From NCBI RefSeq assembly GCF_009377235.1, contig NZ_VMNX01000029.1, positions 1 to 56,603 of the forward strand: DNA of 56,603 nucleotides, written 5' to 3'. Positions 18,672-30,351 of this stretch are shown one piece after another. The number at the start of each line of letters is the position of its first letter. Positions within the stretch are counted from its first letter, which is position 1. A program made the position numbers and the translations under genes. Below the pieces are notes generated by a model that saw only the letters and a program-made list of their open reading frames with translations, was not told the origin of the DNA and ran no database searches. The stretch comes from Streptomyces acidicola (GTDB taxonomy: Bacteria > Actinomycetota > Actinomycetes > Streptomycetales > Streptomycetaceae).

Positions 18672-20737
18672 GTCTCCTGCCCCCGTCGTTCGTCCGGGGC
18701 GCCCGCGGTCACGGGCTCCCCCGAGGGGCCCGCCGTCGTCTCGGGCATCCCGTCTGCCTCGTCTGCTTCGTATTCCATGATCTCTCCGGTCGCCGTGTTC
18801 ACGGCGGGTGCGGCCGGCGCGGCGGCTGCCAGGGCCGCGGCGATCGTCTCGGCCGTCTTGCGACCTATGCCGGGGACCTCGCAGATCTGGTCGATCGTCG
18901 CGGACCGCAGCTTCCGCACCGAGCCGAAGTGCTTGACCAGTGCCTGTTTGCGGGTCTCGCCGAGGCCCGGCACCTCGTCCAGCGGACCGGCCCTGAAGCG
19001 CTTGGCCCGCTTGGTGCGCTGGTAGGTGATGGCGAAGCGGTGGGCCTCGTCGCGGACGCGCTGGAGCAGGTACAGGCCCTCGCTGGTACGAGGCAGGACG
19101 ACCGGGTCCTCCTCTTCGGGTACCCAGACCTCCTCCAGGCGCTTGGCGAGTCCGCACACGGCGATGTCGTCGATGCCGAGCTCGTCGAGGGCCCTGCGGG
19201 CGGCGGCGACCTGCGGCTGCCCGCCGTCCACGACGACGAGCTGGGGCGGGTAGGCGAAGCGCTTGGGGCGGCCTTCTTCGTCCTTGAGCTGCTCGGTGGT
19301 GTCGGCGTCCTCACCGTCGGCCCACTCGCCGGTCTTCTCCTTCTCGGCGAGATACCGCTTGAAGCGCCGAGTGATCACCTCGTGCATGGAGCGGACGTCG
19401 TCCTGGCCCTCGAAGCCCTTGATCTGGAAGCGGCGGTACTCGCTCTTGCGCTGCAGGCCGTCCTCGAAGACGACCATGGAGGCCACGACGTCGTCGCCCT
19501 GGAGGTGCGAGATGTCGTAGCACTCGATCCTGAGGGGCGCGCTGTCCAGGTCCAGGGCCTCGGCGATCTCCTCCAGGGCTCGCGAGCGGGTGGTCAGGTC
19601 GGAGGCGCGCTTGGTCTTGTGCAGCGCGAGCGCCTGCTGGGCGTTGCGCTGCACGGTCTCCATGAGGGCTTTCTTGTCGCCGCGCTGCGGGATGCGCAAC
19701 GACACGCCCGAGCTGCGGCGGTCCGTCAGCCACTGCTGGACGGGGTCCACCGGGTCGGGCAACGCGGGGACCAGCACCTCCTTGGGGACGGCGTCGCCGG
19801 TCTCCTCGCCGTAGAGCTGCTGGAGGGCGTGCTCGACCAGATCACCCGTGGTGACCGCCTCGACCTTGTCGGTGACCCAGCCGCGCTGGCCGCGGACGCG
19901 TCCGCCGCGCACATGGAAGATCTGCACGGCCGCCTCCAGCTCGTCCTCGGCGACCGCGATCAGGTCCGCGTCGGTCGCGTCGGCGAGCACGACCGCGTTC
20001 TTCTCCATGGCCTTCTTCAGGGCCTCGACGTCGTCGCGCAGGCGGGCGGCCCGCTCGTACTCCATCTCGTCGGCCGCCTCCATCATCTGCTTCTCAAGCC
20101 GGCGGATGTATGTGCCGGTGCGGCCGGTCATGAAGTCGCAGAACTCGTCGGCCAGTTCGCGGTGGTCCTCGGGGGAGATCCGCTCGACGCAGGGGGCCGA
20201 GCACTTGCCGATGTAGCCGAGGAGGCAGGGCCGGCCGGTACGGGCCGCGTTCTTGAACACGCCCGCCGAGCAGGTGCGGACGGGGAAGACGCGCAGCATC
20301 AGATCCACGGTGTCGCGGATCGCCCACGCGTGCGCGTACGGCCCGAAGTAGCGCACGCCCTTTTTCTTGTGACCGCGCATCACCTGCACGCGCGGGAACT
20401 CTTCGTTCATGGTGACCGCGAGGTACGGGTAGCTCTTGTCGTCGCGGTACTTGACGTTGAATCGGGGGTCGTACTCCTTGATCCAGGAGTACTCCAGCTG
20501 AAGAGCCTCCACCTCCGTGGACACCACCGTCCACTCCACGGACGCGGCCGTGGTGACCATCGTGCGGGTGCGCGGGTGCAGGCCCGCCAGGTCCTGGAAG
20601 TAGTTCGCCAGGCGCTGGCGCAGGCTCTTTGCCTTCCCGACGTAGATCACCCGGCGGTGCTCGTCACGGAACTTGTAGACCCCGGGTGAGTCGGGAATCT
20701 GTCCCGGCTTGGGGCGGTAGCTGGAGGGGTCGGCCAT
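18668..20737 (-). CDS. uvrC: Excinuclease ABC subunit UvrC
   Basis: UvrC makes both incisions in nucleotide excision repair. The 689-residue protein has a GIY-YIG domain at the start ([25 protein letters not shown] as a split motif, residues 19-45), a UVR/UvrB-binding segment [21 protein letters not shown] near 210, and an RNase H-like C domain ([20 protein letters not shown] near 405). Two helix-hairpin-helix elements lie near 600-650 ([34 protein letters not shown]). I chose the ATG at 20737 because the upstream frame lacks family similarity. It leads the operon uvrC-rapZ-yvcK-whiA. Confidence 0.96.
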   Translation of the reverse strand: MADPSSYRPKPGQIPDSPGVYKFRDEHRRVIYVGKAKSLRQRLANYFQDLAGLHPRTRTMVTTAASVEWTVVSTEVEALQLEYSWIKEYDPRFNVKYRDDKSYPYLAVTMNEEFPRVQVMRGHKKKGVRYFGPYAHAWAIRDTVDLMLRVFPVRTCSAGVFKNAARTGRPCLLGYIGKCSAPCVERISPEDHRELADEFCDFMTGRTGTYIRRLEKQMMEAADEMEYERAARLRDDVEALKKAMEKNAVVLADATDADLIAVAEDELEAAVQIFHVRGGRVRGQRGWVTDKVEAVTTGDLVEHALQQLYGEETGDAVPKEVLVPALPDPVDPVQQWLTDRRSSGVSLRIPQRGDKKALMETVQRNAQQALALHKTKRASDLTTRSRALEEIAEALDLDSAPLRIECYDISHLQGDDVVASMVVFEDGLQRKSEYRRFQIKGFEGQDDVRSMHEVITRRFKRYLAEKEKTGEWADGEDADTTEQLKDEEGRPKRFAYPPQLVVVDGGQPQVAAARRALDELGIDDIAVCGLAKRLEEVWVPEEEDPVVLPRTSEGLYLLQRVRDEAHRFAITYQRTKRAKRFRAGPLDEVPGLGETRKQALVKHFGSVRKLRSATIDQICEVPGIGRKTAETIAAALAAAAPAAPAVNTATGEIMEYEADEADGMPETTAGPSGEPVTAGAPDERRGQET

Positions 20738-21217
20738 GTTCCACACCCTACTGGCGGGGACCGACATCGCGGCGGGCCTGTGGACAGAGCCCCACCGTCC
20801 CCGCGAACCCCGCTCACCCGTCTCGCTCACACCCCGTGCCGGCCCGGCTCCGGGTGGGTCGGGGCGGTCAGGACGGCCGCGACAGCCAGGGCAGCCGGGA
20901 CGCGGCGGTGGTCGTCGGCGCCGTCCGTGTTCTCGCCTCCGCTCGAACCGCTTCGTCCGACACGGAGTTGGGGGGCCTGGCCGCTCGCCACCACCGGTCC
21001 GGGGTCGCCGACCGCCTGACGAGTGAGCGGGTATTGCGCACCAGGTGTTGTCGGAGCATGGTCAACACGCTTCAATGCGGGGTGGCCCGGCGCGGTGAAC
21101 AGCCCACATGAGGGCACGAAGTGCCGGTACACCGAGCCCCGGCGCCCACCGGGCGCCCGGCCGGCGCACGCGAACGGTCCGAGCAGCCGTCGAACCCCCG
21201 GACAGAGAGGCCCCTGC
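20738..21217. other. Divergent intergenic region, no gene seen
   Basis: 480 bases separate uvrC (minus) from the gene at 21218 (plus). Reading frames here lack a ribosome binding site and the usual third-position bias. Two symmetric elements are visible: GTGTTG/CAACAC arms (21045-21050 and 21063-21068), and GGCAC-GAA-GTGCC (21113-21125). The region must hold the promoters for both genes, but no clear -10/-35 pair stands out. Confidence 0.5.
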
Positions 21218-22186
21218 ATGCGGCACGGCACAGAGCACGCGGACGTCGTCACGACGGAGGCGGACCTCACCGCGGCGGAACTGGAGACGGCCTTGCGATG
21301 CGGCCCTTTCCATGTGGCCCTGCGCGCCGCCATCGCCGCGCGCGGACTGCCACTGCAACGCGTCCAGCACCATCTGTCGCGCTACGGGGTCAAGGTCGGC
21401 GTGACCAGCCTGAGCTACTGGCAGCAGGGTGCCCGTCGGCCCCAGCGCCCCGAGTCCCTGCGTGCCGTGCGCGCCCTGGAGGAGATCCTCCACGTCCCCG
21501 ACGAGTCACTGATCCGGCTGCTCGCCGAGACAGAGGAGCGCCTGGGCCCGGAACGTCCGGCGGGCCGCTCGTACCGCTCCCTCGTGGAGGCGTCGGGCGT
21601 ACTGGAGCAGCTCCTGGCCGAGCTGGAGGCGCCGCTCGACGGCGGCCTGCACACCCTCGGCCACCACGAACGCGTACGGATCGGGCCGAGCCGTGAACTG
21701 CTGGCCCGCGAGTCCCACCACATAGTCCGGGCCCATAAGGACGGCGTGGACCGCTATGTGGCCGTACACCACGGTGACCCGGGATGCGCGCCGGAGCGCA
21801 TGGCCGTGCGCGCCCTGGAGAACTGCCGCACCGGACGTGTGCGGTGGCACCACGACACCGGAGTGCTCGTCGCGGAGCTGCTCTTCGACATCCGGCTGCG
21901 CACAGGGGACACCTGCCTGTTCCGGTACCGGGTCGAGGACGGCACGGCCGGGGTGTCCCACGAGTACGTCCGCGGGTTCGGCTGCTCGGGCGGGCAGTAC
22001 GCGCTCCAGGTCGGCTTCGACGAGCGGGCCCTGCCCGAGCGCTGCCACCGCTTCACCCAGCACACGGCGGCAGCCCCGCGAAGCGGCCACCACGAGCTGC
22101 CCCTGAGCCATCGGCACCGCTCGGTCCACCTGGTCGAGCCCCGCGTCCGCTCCGGGATCCTGGGCATCGGCTGGGACTGGGAGTGA
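21218..22186 (+). CDS. Hypothetical protein with N-terminal HTH-like domain
   Basis: I do not recognise this 322-residue family. The start ATG follows AGAGAGG by 7 bases. Residues 20-90 (FHVALRAAIAARGLPLQRVQ, then YGVKVGVTSLSYWQQGARRP) resemble a Cro/XRE-type helix-turn-helix in which the recognition helix would be near SLSYWQQG. The next 40 residues are helical. The C-terminal 200 residues look beta-rich with conserved-looking aromatic residues (VRWHHDTGVLVAELLFDIRL, FRYRVEDGTAGVSHEYVRGF), which suggests a sensor or ligand-binding part. No membrane segment is present. It could be a one-component regulator, but DNA binding is only inferred. It stands alone, upstream of the LacI operon. Confidence 0.7.
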   Translation: MRHGTEHADVVTTEADLTAAELETALRCGPFHVALRAAIAARGLPLQRVQHHLSRYGVKVGVTSLSYWQQGARRPQRPESLRAVRALEEILHVPDESLIRLLAETEERLGPERPAGRSYRSLVEASGVLEQLLAELEAPLDGGLHTLGHHERVRIGPSRELLARESHHIVRAHKDGVDRYVAVHHGDPGCAPERMAVRALENCRTGRVRWHHDTGVLVAELLFDIRLRTGDTCLFRYRVEDGTAGVSHEYVRGFGCSGGQYALQVGFDERALPERCHRFTQHTAAAPRSGHHELPLSHRHRSVHLVEPRVRSGILGIGWDWE

Positions 22187-22249
22187 TCTGTCCCAGCACC
22201 CCCTCCTCCCCCTGTAGCCGTCTGGATGCGCGGGCACCTGCGCCCGGAG

Positions 22250-22277
22250 ACGTAAACGCTTGCGTAAACGTTTACGT
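22250..22277. promoter_or_regulatory. LacI-family operator with three half-sites
   Basis: CGTAAACGTTTACG at 22263-22276 is a perfect 14-bp palindrome with the central CG typical of LacI/GalR operators. A further half-site, ACGTAAACG at 22250-22258, forms a perfect inverted repeat with CGTTTACGT at 22269-22277. The element lies 63 bases upstream of the LacI-family gene, so autoregulation of the regulator-kinase pair is likely. Confidence 0.8.
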
Positions 22278-22339
22278 CCCTCTCCGAATGCGATAGCTTC
22301 CCGCCCAGGCAGCCCACTGAGTCCGGGAAGGGGTCGGTC

Positions 22340-23407
22340 TTGGCCACGATGGTCGACGTCGCACAGCACGCGGGTGTGTCCGTGGCGACCGTCTCGCACG
22401 TGCTGAACAACACGCGCGCGGTGCGACCGCGCACCCGCCAACTGGTCCTCGACGCCATCGAGGCGCTCGGCTACACGCCCAACACGCTGGCCCGTTCCCT
22501 GGTGACCTCGCGGACGCGGTCCATCGGGCTCGCCGTGTCGGCGGTCAGCAACCCGTACTTCACGGAGATCCTCCAGGGCGTCGAGGCCGGCGCGCTGGAG
22601 CACGGTTACAGCCTGCTGATCGCCGACCCGCACGACGACCCGGAGCACGAGCGGAAGGTCGTCCAGCTCCTGCACGAGCGGCGGGTGGACGGCATGATCG
22701 TCGCGCCCTCGGCACGGCCGGAGGGGCTCCTGGACCACCTCCGCCGACACGACGTCCCGACCGTGTTCCTGGACCGGCTGGTCACCGCACCCGAGGGCGA
22801 CCCGTTCCGCTTCGACCAGGTCTGCACCGAGAACACCGAGCCCATGGCACAGCTGGTCAGGCATCTCGCCGGCCTCGGTCACCGGCGCATCGGGCTGGTC
22901 GCGGGTCTGTCCGGCCTCAGCACCACGGACGAGCGGACCACCGGCTACCGGCTCGGCCTCCGGACCGCCGGACTCCCCTACGACGAGTGGCTCGTGGCCC
23001 GAGGCGACTCCGACGCGGAGGTGTCCCGGCGGGTCACCCGTGAGCTGCTCACCCGGTCGAGCCCTCCGACGGCGCTCGTCACCGGCAACAACGCCATGAC
23101 CATCGGCGCCCTTCGTGCCCTGGGCGAGCTGGGCGTCTCCGTTCCGGACGATGTCGCGCTGTGCTGCTTCGACGACTTCGCGTGGGCGGATCTGTTCCAC
23201 CCACGGCTCACCGCCATCGCCCAGCCCAGCAAGGAGATCGGCGGGCAGGCCGTGCGGCTGCTGCTGGAGCGGTTGGCCACGCCGGAGCAGGACGCCCGCA
23301 CCGTCCGCCTCCCCTCCACGTTCGTCCACCGCAGTTCGTGCGGCTGTCCGGAGAACCGCGAGCGCACCACCCGTCCGGAGAGTCCCGAGAAAGGATCCCT
23401 CTCGTGA
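22340..23407 (+). CDS. LacI-family transcriptional regulator
   Basis: A 355-residue repressor of the LacI/GalR family. The helix-turn-helix and hinge are at residues 4-60 (VDVAQHAGVSVATVSHVLNN, then LGYTPNTLARSLVTSR). A periplasmic-binding-protein-like sugar domain follows, with the effector core at IGLAVSAVSNPYFTEILQGV near 65, VCTENTEPMAQLVRHLAGLG near 170, and DVALCCFDDFAWADLF near 275. I chose the TTG at 22340 because GAAGGGG lies 6 bases upstream; an ATG at 22349 is the alternative. The stop overlaps the PfkB kinase start (GTGA), so the kinase substrate is a good guess for the inducer, perhaps fructose or a related sugar. Confidence 0.93.
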   Translation: MATMVDVAQHAGVSVATVSHVLNNTRAVRPRTRQLVLDAIEALGYTPNTLARSLVTSRTRSIGLAVSAVSNPYFTEILQGVEAGALEHGYSLLIADPHDDPEHERKVVQLLHERRVDGMIVAPSARPEGLLDHLRRHDVPTVFLDRLVTAPEGDPFRFDQVCTENTEPMAQLVRHLAGLGHRRIGLVAGLSGLSTTDERTTGYRLGLRTAGLPYDEWLVARGDSDAEVSRRVTRELLTRSSPPTALVTGNNAMTIGALRALGELGVSVPDDVALCCFDDFAWADLFHPRLTAIAQPSKEIGGQAVRLLLERLATPEQDARTVRLPSTFVHRSSCGCPENRERTTRPESPEKGSLS

Positions 23408-24315
23408 TCGTCGTCGCCGGTGAGGCCCTGATCGACCTGGTGCCGCAGGGCGCGGGCGCCCTCGTGGGCCTGCAGCCCGCTCGCGGCGGCGGGCCCTACA
23501 ACACGGCGGTGGCCCTCGGCCGCCTCGGCTCGCCCACCGCCTTCTCTTCCCGTGTCTCGCGCGATGCCTTCGGTGAGGCGCTGCTGGACGGGCTGCGCGC
23601 GGCGGGTGTCGACGTGACCCCCGTGCAGCGCGGCACGGAGCCGACGACCCTCGCCGTGGCCTCGATAGACGCCAGCGGCTCGGCCGCGTACTCCTTCTAC
23701 GTGGAGGGCACCGCGGACCGTTTGTTCGAGGCCCCCGATCGCCTGCCCGCCGGCACGAGGGCGGTGTCCTTCGGCACCTGCTCGCTCGTCCTGGAGCCCG
23801 GCGCAAGCGCGTACGAGGAGCTGATGCGGACCGCTGCCGCGCAGGGGGTGTTCACCGCGCTCGACCCGAACATCCGGGCAGGGCTGATCCCGGACGCGGA
23901 CGCCTACCGCGCCCGGTTCAAGAGCTGGTTGCCGTCGGTGTCCCTGCTGAAGCTCTCCGAAGAGGACGCCAGATGGCTCGGCGGCACCCCCCGCGAGTGG
24001 CTGGCGTCCGGTCCCTCGGCCGTCGTGGTCACCCACGGCGGCGACGGGCTGACGGTCTTCACCCGCGACGGCGCCGAGCACTCCGTACCGGGCGAACGCG
24101 TCGACGTCGTGGACACCATCGGTGCGGGCGACACGGTCAACGCGGCCCTGCTGCACGGCCTGTCCGCGTGGGACGCCCTGTCCTCGGAGGCGCTGGCGGG
24201 ACTGGGGGCCGACGGCTGGAGGCGACTCCTGCGGTTCGCGGCGCGTGCGGCTGCGATCACCTGCTCCCGGGCCGGCGCGGAACCGCCGTACGCCACGGAA
24301 CTGGGCGATCTTTAA
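23404..24315 (+). CDS. PfkB-family carbohydrate kinase (fructokinase-like)
   Basis: A 303-residue ribokinase/PfkB-fold sugar kinase. The N-terminus has GEALIDLVPQG and the substrate-binding GGGPYNTAVALGRLG near residue 29. The C-terminus has the catalytic DTIGAGDTVNAALLHGL near residue 240, with the anion-hole GAGD and its base Asp intact. The pattern best fits fructokinases, but specificity is not proven. It starts at GTG 23404, overlapping the LacI gene by 4 bases, and ends at the strong hairpin at 24358. The small unit has no transporter gene, so the sugar must enter by another system. Confidence 0.9.
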   Translation: MIVVAGEALIDLVPQGAGALVGLQPARGGGPYNTAVALGRLGSPTAFSSRVSRDAFGEALLDGLRAAGVDVTPVQRGTEPTTLAVASIDASGSAAYSFYVEGTADRLFEAPDRLPAGTRAVSFGTCSLVLEPGASAYEELMRTAAAQGVFTALDPNIRAGLIPDADAYRARFKSWLPSVSLLKLSEEDARWLGGTPREWLASGPSAVVVTHGGDGLTVFTRDGAEHSVPGERVDVVDTIGAGDTVNAALLHGLSAWDALSSEALAGLGADGWRRLLRFAARAAAITCSRAGAEPPYATELGDL

Positions 24316-24357
24316 CCGTCACCACGCTGCCGCACCGCAGGTGGGCGTCAGCGCAAC

Positions 24358-24396
24358 GGGCGGCGTCCCGCGGGGAGTTCCCGCGGGACGCCGCCC
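24358..24396. terminator. Perfect 17-bp hairpin between convergent pfkB and uvrA
   Basis: GGGCGGCGTCCCGCGGG and its exact reverse complement flank the loop GAGTT. It lies 43 bases after the kinase stop and 45 bases before the end of uvrA, so it can serve both strands. Confidence 0.85.
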
Positions 24397-24440
24397 CTGT
24401 GTGTGCGTCTCGTCCGCCTCACGCGTCCCGGTGAGCCCCG

Positions 24441-27470
<3,030 letters not shown>

Positions 27471-27491
27471 GCCGGTCCGCACCTTTCTTGA

Positions 27492-27525
27492 GTGAAGTAG
27501 CAGGGGCGAAGCCCCCGCCCTTCAC
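27492..27525 (-). promoter_or_regulatory. Nested hairpin just upstream of uvrA
   Basis: GTGAAG (27492-27497) pairs with CTTCAC (27520-27525), enclosing GGGGC-GAA-GCCCC (27503-27515). It begins 22 bases before the GTG start on the minus strand and overlaps the region just upstream of the ribosome binding site. A TGTTG-AA-CAACA element lies further upstream (27566-27577). No SOS box of the GAAC-N4-GTTC type was found. Confidence 0.35.
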
Positions 27526-27693
27526 AGACTAGGGGGAGCCACTGACAGCGCCGGTCCTGTTTCCCTGTTGAACAACAATCCCGGGCCTTCCAGCATGCCC
27601 GACGCCGCACCCGACCATATAGCACGTGCATTCGATTTGCGGGGGCGGCCCACCTTCTTCACCCCATCGAGTGGCGGGGCTAGGGTCGGCCTC

Positions 27694-28422
27694 ATGATGG
27701 ATCACGCGCGCGACCTGGCATCTGTACGTGACGCGACCAAGCGGCTCCTCACCGCAGCCGCCGAACTGCACAACGCCCGTGCCCCGGAGCCGTCACGGCT
27801 GCCCGGCTGGACCCGGGGCCACATCCTCGCCCACCTCGCCCGTAACGCGGACGCGCTCGTGAACGTCCTCCAGGGGCGCCCCATGTACGCCTCCGGGGCC
27901 GCCCGGGACGCCGACATCGAGCGGGACGCACCGCGCCCCCTGGACGTCCAGCTCGCCGACGTACGCGAGAGCGCGGACCGCTTCCAGGACGTCGCCGCGG
28001 TCTTCGTGGACTGGTCGCGCACCGTGGAGCTGCGCAACGGCGTGACCGACCAGGCCGCGAGGGTGCCGTTCCGGCGCTGGATCGAGGTGGAGCTCCACCA
28101 TGTGGACCTCGGGATCGGGTACGAGCTGGAGGACCTGCCGGAGGAATTCACACAGCGGGAGATCGACTTCCTGGCCGCCCGGTTCCGCGGTCACCCCGAT
28201 GTCCCCGGACTGCTGATCAAGCAGGACGACGGGAGCATGATCCCCAGCGGAGCCGTCGAGTCCGTCTCCGCGCAGCAGCTCGCCGGCGGCTACGAGCCAC
28301 CACTTCCCGCGCTCACGGTCAGCGGCCAACGGGCCGAACTGCTCGGGTGGCTGGCGGGCCGCCGCGACGGCTCCGCGCTGCACGTTGAGGGAGGGACGCT
28401 CCCGTCGCTGCCCCCGCTATAG
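27694..28422 (+). CDS. Maleylpyruvate isomerase family (DinB-like, mycothiol-dependent) protein
   Basis: A 242-residue protein of the MDMPI/DinB-2 fold, whose characterised members use mycothiol, the actinobacterial low-molecular-weight thiol, as cofactor. The N-terminal four-helix part has the typical SRLPGWTRGHILAHLARNADAL near residue 38, with the histidine that binds metal. A second conserved histidine pair is in RWIEVELHHVDLGIGY near residue 130. The C-terminal part (PALTVSGQRAELLGWLAGR) matches the MDMPI C-domain. The substrate is unknown. It starts at ATG 27694 (or 27697) and is followed after 10 bases by the MBL-fold hydrolase, so the two are probably co-transcribed. Confidence 0.85.
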   Translation: MMDHARDLASVRDATKRLLTAAAELHNARAPEPSRLPGWTRGHILAHLARNADALVNVLQGRPMYASGAARDADIERDAPRPLDVQLADVRESADRFQDVAAVFVDWSRTVELRNGVTDQAARVPFRRWIEVELHHVDLGIGYELEDLPEEFTQREIDFLAARFRGHPDVPGLLIKQDDGSMIPSGAVESVSAQQLAGGYEPPLPALTVSGQRAELLGWLAGRRDGSALHVEGGTLPSLPPL

Positions 28423-28432
28423 GCTTGCAGCC

Positions 28433-29089
28433 ATGACGTACAGCGGAGCGGTGACGGTCGGCGGCCCTGCGGATGTGCACGAACTGCAGGACCTGATGAT
28501 CTCCAAGGTCGCGGTGGGCCCGATGAACAACAACGCGTACCTGCTGCGCTGCCGGGCCACCGACGAGCAGTTGCTGATCGACGCGGCGAACGACGCGCAC
28601 ACGCTGCTCACGCTGATCGGCGGCGACGGCATCGCGTCCGTCGTCACCACCCATCAGCACGGCGACCACTGGCAGGCGCTCGCCGAGGTCGTGGCGACCA
28701 CGGGCGCGCGTACGTACGCGGGCCGGGACGACGCCGACGGCATCCCGGTGCCGACCGACGTCCCGGTCGACGACGGCGACACGATCCGGGTGGGCCGCGT
28801 CGAGCTGACCGCGCGCCATCTGGTGGGCCACACTCCGGGTTCGATCGCGCTGGTCTACGACGACCCGCACGGGCACCCCCATGTGTTCACGGGGGACTGC
28901 CTGTTCCCGGGAGGTGTGGGCAACACACGTAAGGACGCGAAGGCGTTCGCCAGCCTGATCCACGACGTCGAGACGAAGATCTTCGACGCGCTCCCGGACG
29001 AGACATGGGTCTACCCGGGCCACGGCAACGACACGACGCTGGGCGCGGAGCGTCCGCACCTTCCGGAGTGGCACGCACGGGGCTGGTGA
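28433..29089 (+). CDS. MBL-fold metal-dependent hydrolase (glyoxalase II-like)
   Basis: A 218-residue metallo-beta-lactamase-fold protein. The metal motif THQHGDHW (HxHxDH) lies near residue 76. Further ligands lie in the histidine of VGHTPGS near residue 128, TGDCLFPGG near 150 and YPGHGNDTTLG near 195, a complete dinuclear site. Length and motifs fit hydroxyacylglutathione-hydrolase-like proteins; in an organism that uses mycothiol a thioester of mycothiol is a plausible substrate. Its pairing with the mycothiol-dependent MDMPI-family gene supports a thiol-linked detoxification role, which is an inference. The start ATG is at 28433. Confidence 0.88.
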   Translation: MTYSGAVTVGGPADVHELQDLMISKVAVGPMNNNAYLLRCRATDEQLLIDAANDAHTLLTLIGGDGIASVVTTHQHGDHWQALAEVVATTGARTYAGRDDADGIPVPTDVPVDDGDTIRVGRVELTARHLVGHTPGSIALVYDDPHGHPHVFTGDCLFPGGVGNTRKDAKAFASLIHDVETKIFDALPDETWVYPGHGNDTTLGAERPHLPEWHARGW

Positions 29090-29454
29090 CCCCCGGCAGT
29101 CCCACCTCCTGAAGTCCCTCCCTGAAGTCCCCGGTGCCGGGGCAGCAGTTGATGCGCCGCCCCGGCCGCGCTGTTGAGCACACGCCGCACGCGCCCCGTG
29201 TGAACCGAACACACACGCCGGTGCCATTCGCGCGCTCCCGGCGCAGTCAATGGCGCAGTCCACTGGAAGTGGTCCCGCACAGGATGACGGCTCCTGCGCG
29301 GTATGGGCCGCCGGCCGTTCAATCCCCGCCCTCGGCCGGTGGCCCCTCGGGGTTCTCGTCCAGCGTTCACGAAACGGCAACACCCGTTCCCGATATACGG
29401 ACAAACGCCTCCGTGATCTCGACAAACGGGAGGCCGCGCTGTCACTCTCCCGCC
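29090..29454. other. Intergenic region upstream of the amino-acid ABC operon
   Basis: 365 bases without a supported gene. It contains a short near-tandem repeat (CTGAAGTCCC twice near 29109-29130) and the symmetric CCCCGGTGCCGGGG at 29129-29142. Two ACAAACG copies about 20 bases apart (29401 and 29422) lie just before the ribosome binding region. These last could be part of a regulatory site for the transporter, but no consensus is recognised. Confidence 0.4.
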
Positions 29455-30351
29455 ATGCATGCCGTCCCTGGAACGTCTCGCGCCCTGCGCCGCGCCCCGT
29501 ACGCCGCCGCTGCTGTCGCCCTGCTCGCCGTCGCCGTAGGCTGCGCCCCGCAGCCGGAGGACAACGCCTCCGACAAGGCCTCCGGATCCGCCCAGGAGTC
29601 CTGTGCCAAGGGCGAGTTGAGCACCGAGACGTCCGGCAAGCTGACGATCGCGACCGACAAACCGGCGTACGAACCCTGGTTCAAGGACGACGATCCGGCG
29701 GGCGGCGAGGGCTTCGAGTCGGCGGTCGCGTACGCCGTGGCGAAGCAACTCGGGTACGACAAGGCCGACGTGGTCTGGCAGACCGTGCCCTTCAACAAGG
29801 CCTTCGCGCCGGGTGAGAAGACGTTCGACTTCGACATCAACCAGGTGTCCATCAGCGACGAGCGCAAGAAGGCTGTGGACTTCTCGTCCGGCTACTACGA
29901 CGTGCGCCAGGCCGTCGTCGCCCTGAAGGACTCCCAGGCCGCGAAGGCGACGAGCATCGACGGCCTCAAGGACGTGAAGCTGGGTGCCCAGGTCGGCACC
30001 ACCAGCCTCGCCTACATCAACGACGTGGTGAAGCCCCGTCAGGACGCCGCCGCCTTCGCGAAGAACGACCAGGCCAAGTCCGCGCTGAAGAACGGCCAGG
30101 TCGATGCCATCGTGGTGGACCTGCCGACCGCCTTCTACATGACCGCGGCCGAGGTGACGGACGCGAAGATCGTGGGGCAGTTCGAGAACCAGGGTGGCAC
30201 GCCGGAGCAGTTCGGCCTCGTCCTCGACAAGGGCAGCGCGCTCACTCCGTGCGTGACGGACGCCGTGGACGCCCTCCGCGAGGACGGCACACTGGCGCGG
30301 ATCGAGAAGCAGTGGCTGTCCGACGCCGTCGGCGCCCCGGTGCTCAAGTGA
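29455..30351 (+). CDS. Amino-acid ABC transporter substrate-binding lipoprotein
   Basis: A 298-residue extracellular solute receptor of the SBP_bac_3 (polar amino acid) family. The N-terminus is a lipoprotein signal: basic RALRRA, a hydrophobic AAVALLAVAVG, then Cys near residue 30, where lipid would be attached. The mature part has GKLTIATDKPAYEPWF near 62, GFESAVAYAVAKQLG near 85, FDFDINQVSISDERKKAVDFS near 125 and VGTTSLAYINDVV near 182, all typical of ligand-closing domains. The lipobox AVGC has Ala at -3, a slightly unusual residue. It overlaps the permease start by GTGA. The specific amino acid cannot be told. Confidence 0.92.
   Translation: MHAVPGTSRALRRAPYAAAAVALLAVAVGCAPQPEDNASDKASGSAQESCAKGELSTETSGKLTIATDKPAYEPWFKDDDPAGGEGFESAVAYAVAKQLGYDKADVVWQTVPFNKAFAPGEKTFDFDINQVSISDERKKAVDFSSGYYDVRQAVVALKDSQAAKATSIDGLKDVKLGAQVGTTSLAYINDVVKPRQDAAAFAKNDQAKSALKNGQVDAIVVDLPTAFYMTAAEVTDAKIVGQFENQGGTPEQFGLVLDKGSALTPCVTDAVDALREDGTLARIEKQWLSDAVGAPVLK

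Noticed and set aside
20827..21333. A 168-codon minus-strand frame in the uvrC upstream region
   Set aside because: Arg/Pro/Ser-rich peptide, no ribosome binding site, overlaps the start of the plus-strand gene at 21218, weak third-position bias.
27566..27577. SOS (LexA) box for uvrA
   Set aside because: TGTTG-AA-CAACA is only a 5-bp inverted repeat and does not match the actinobacterial GAAC-N4-GTTC pattern.
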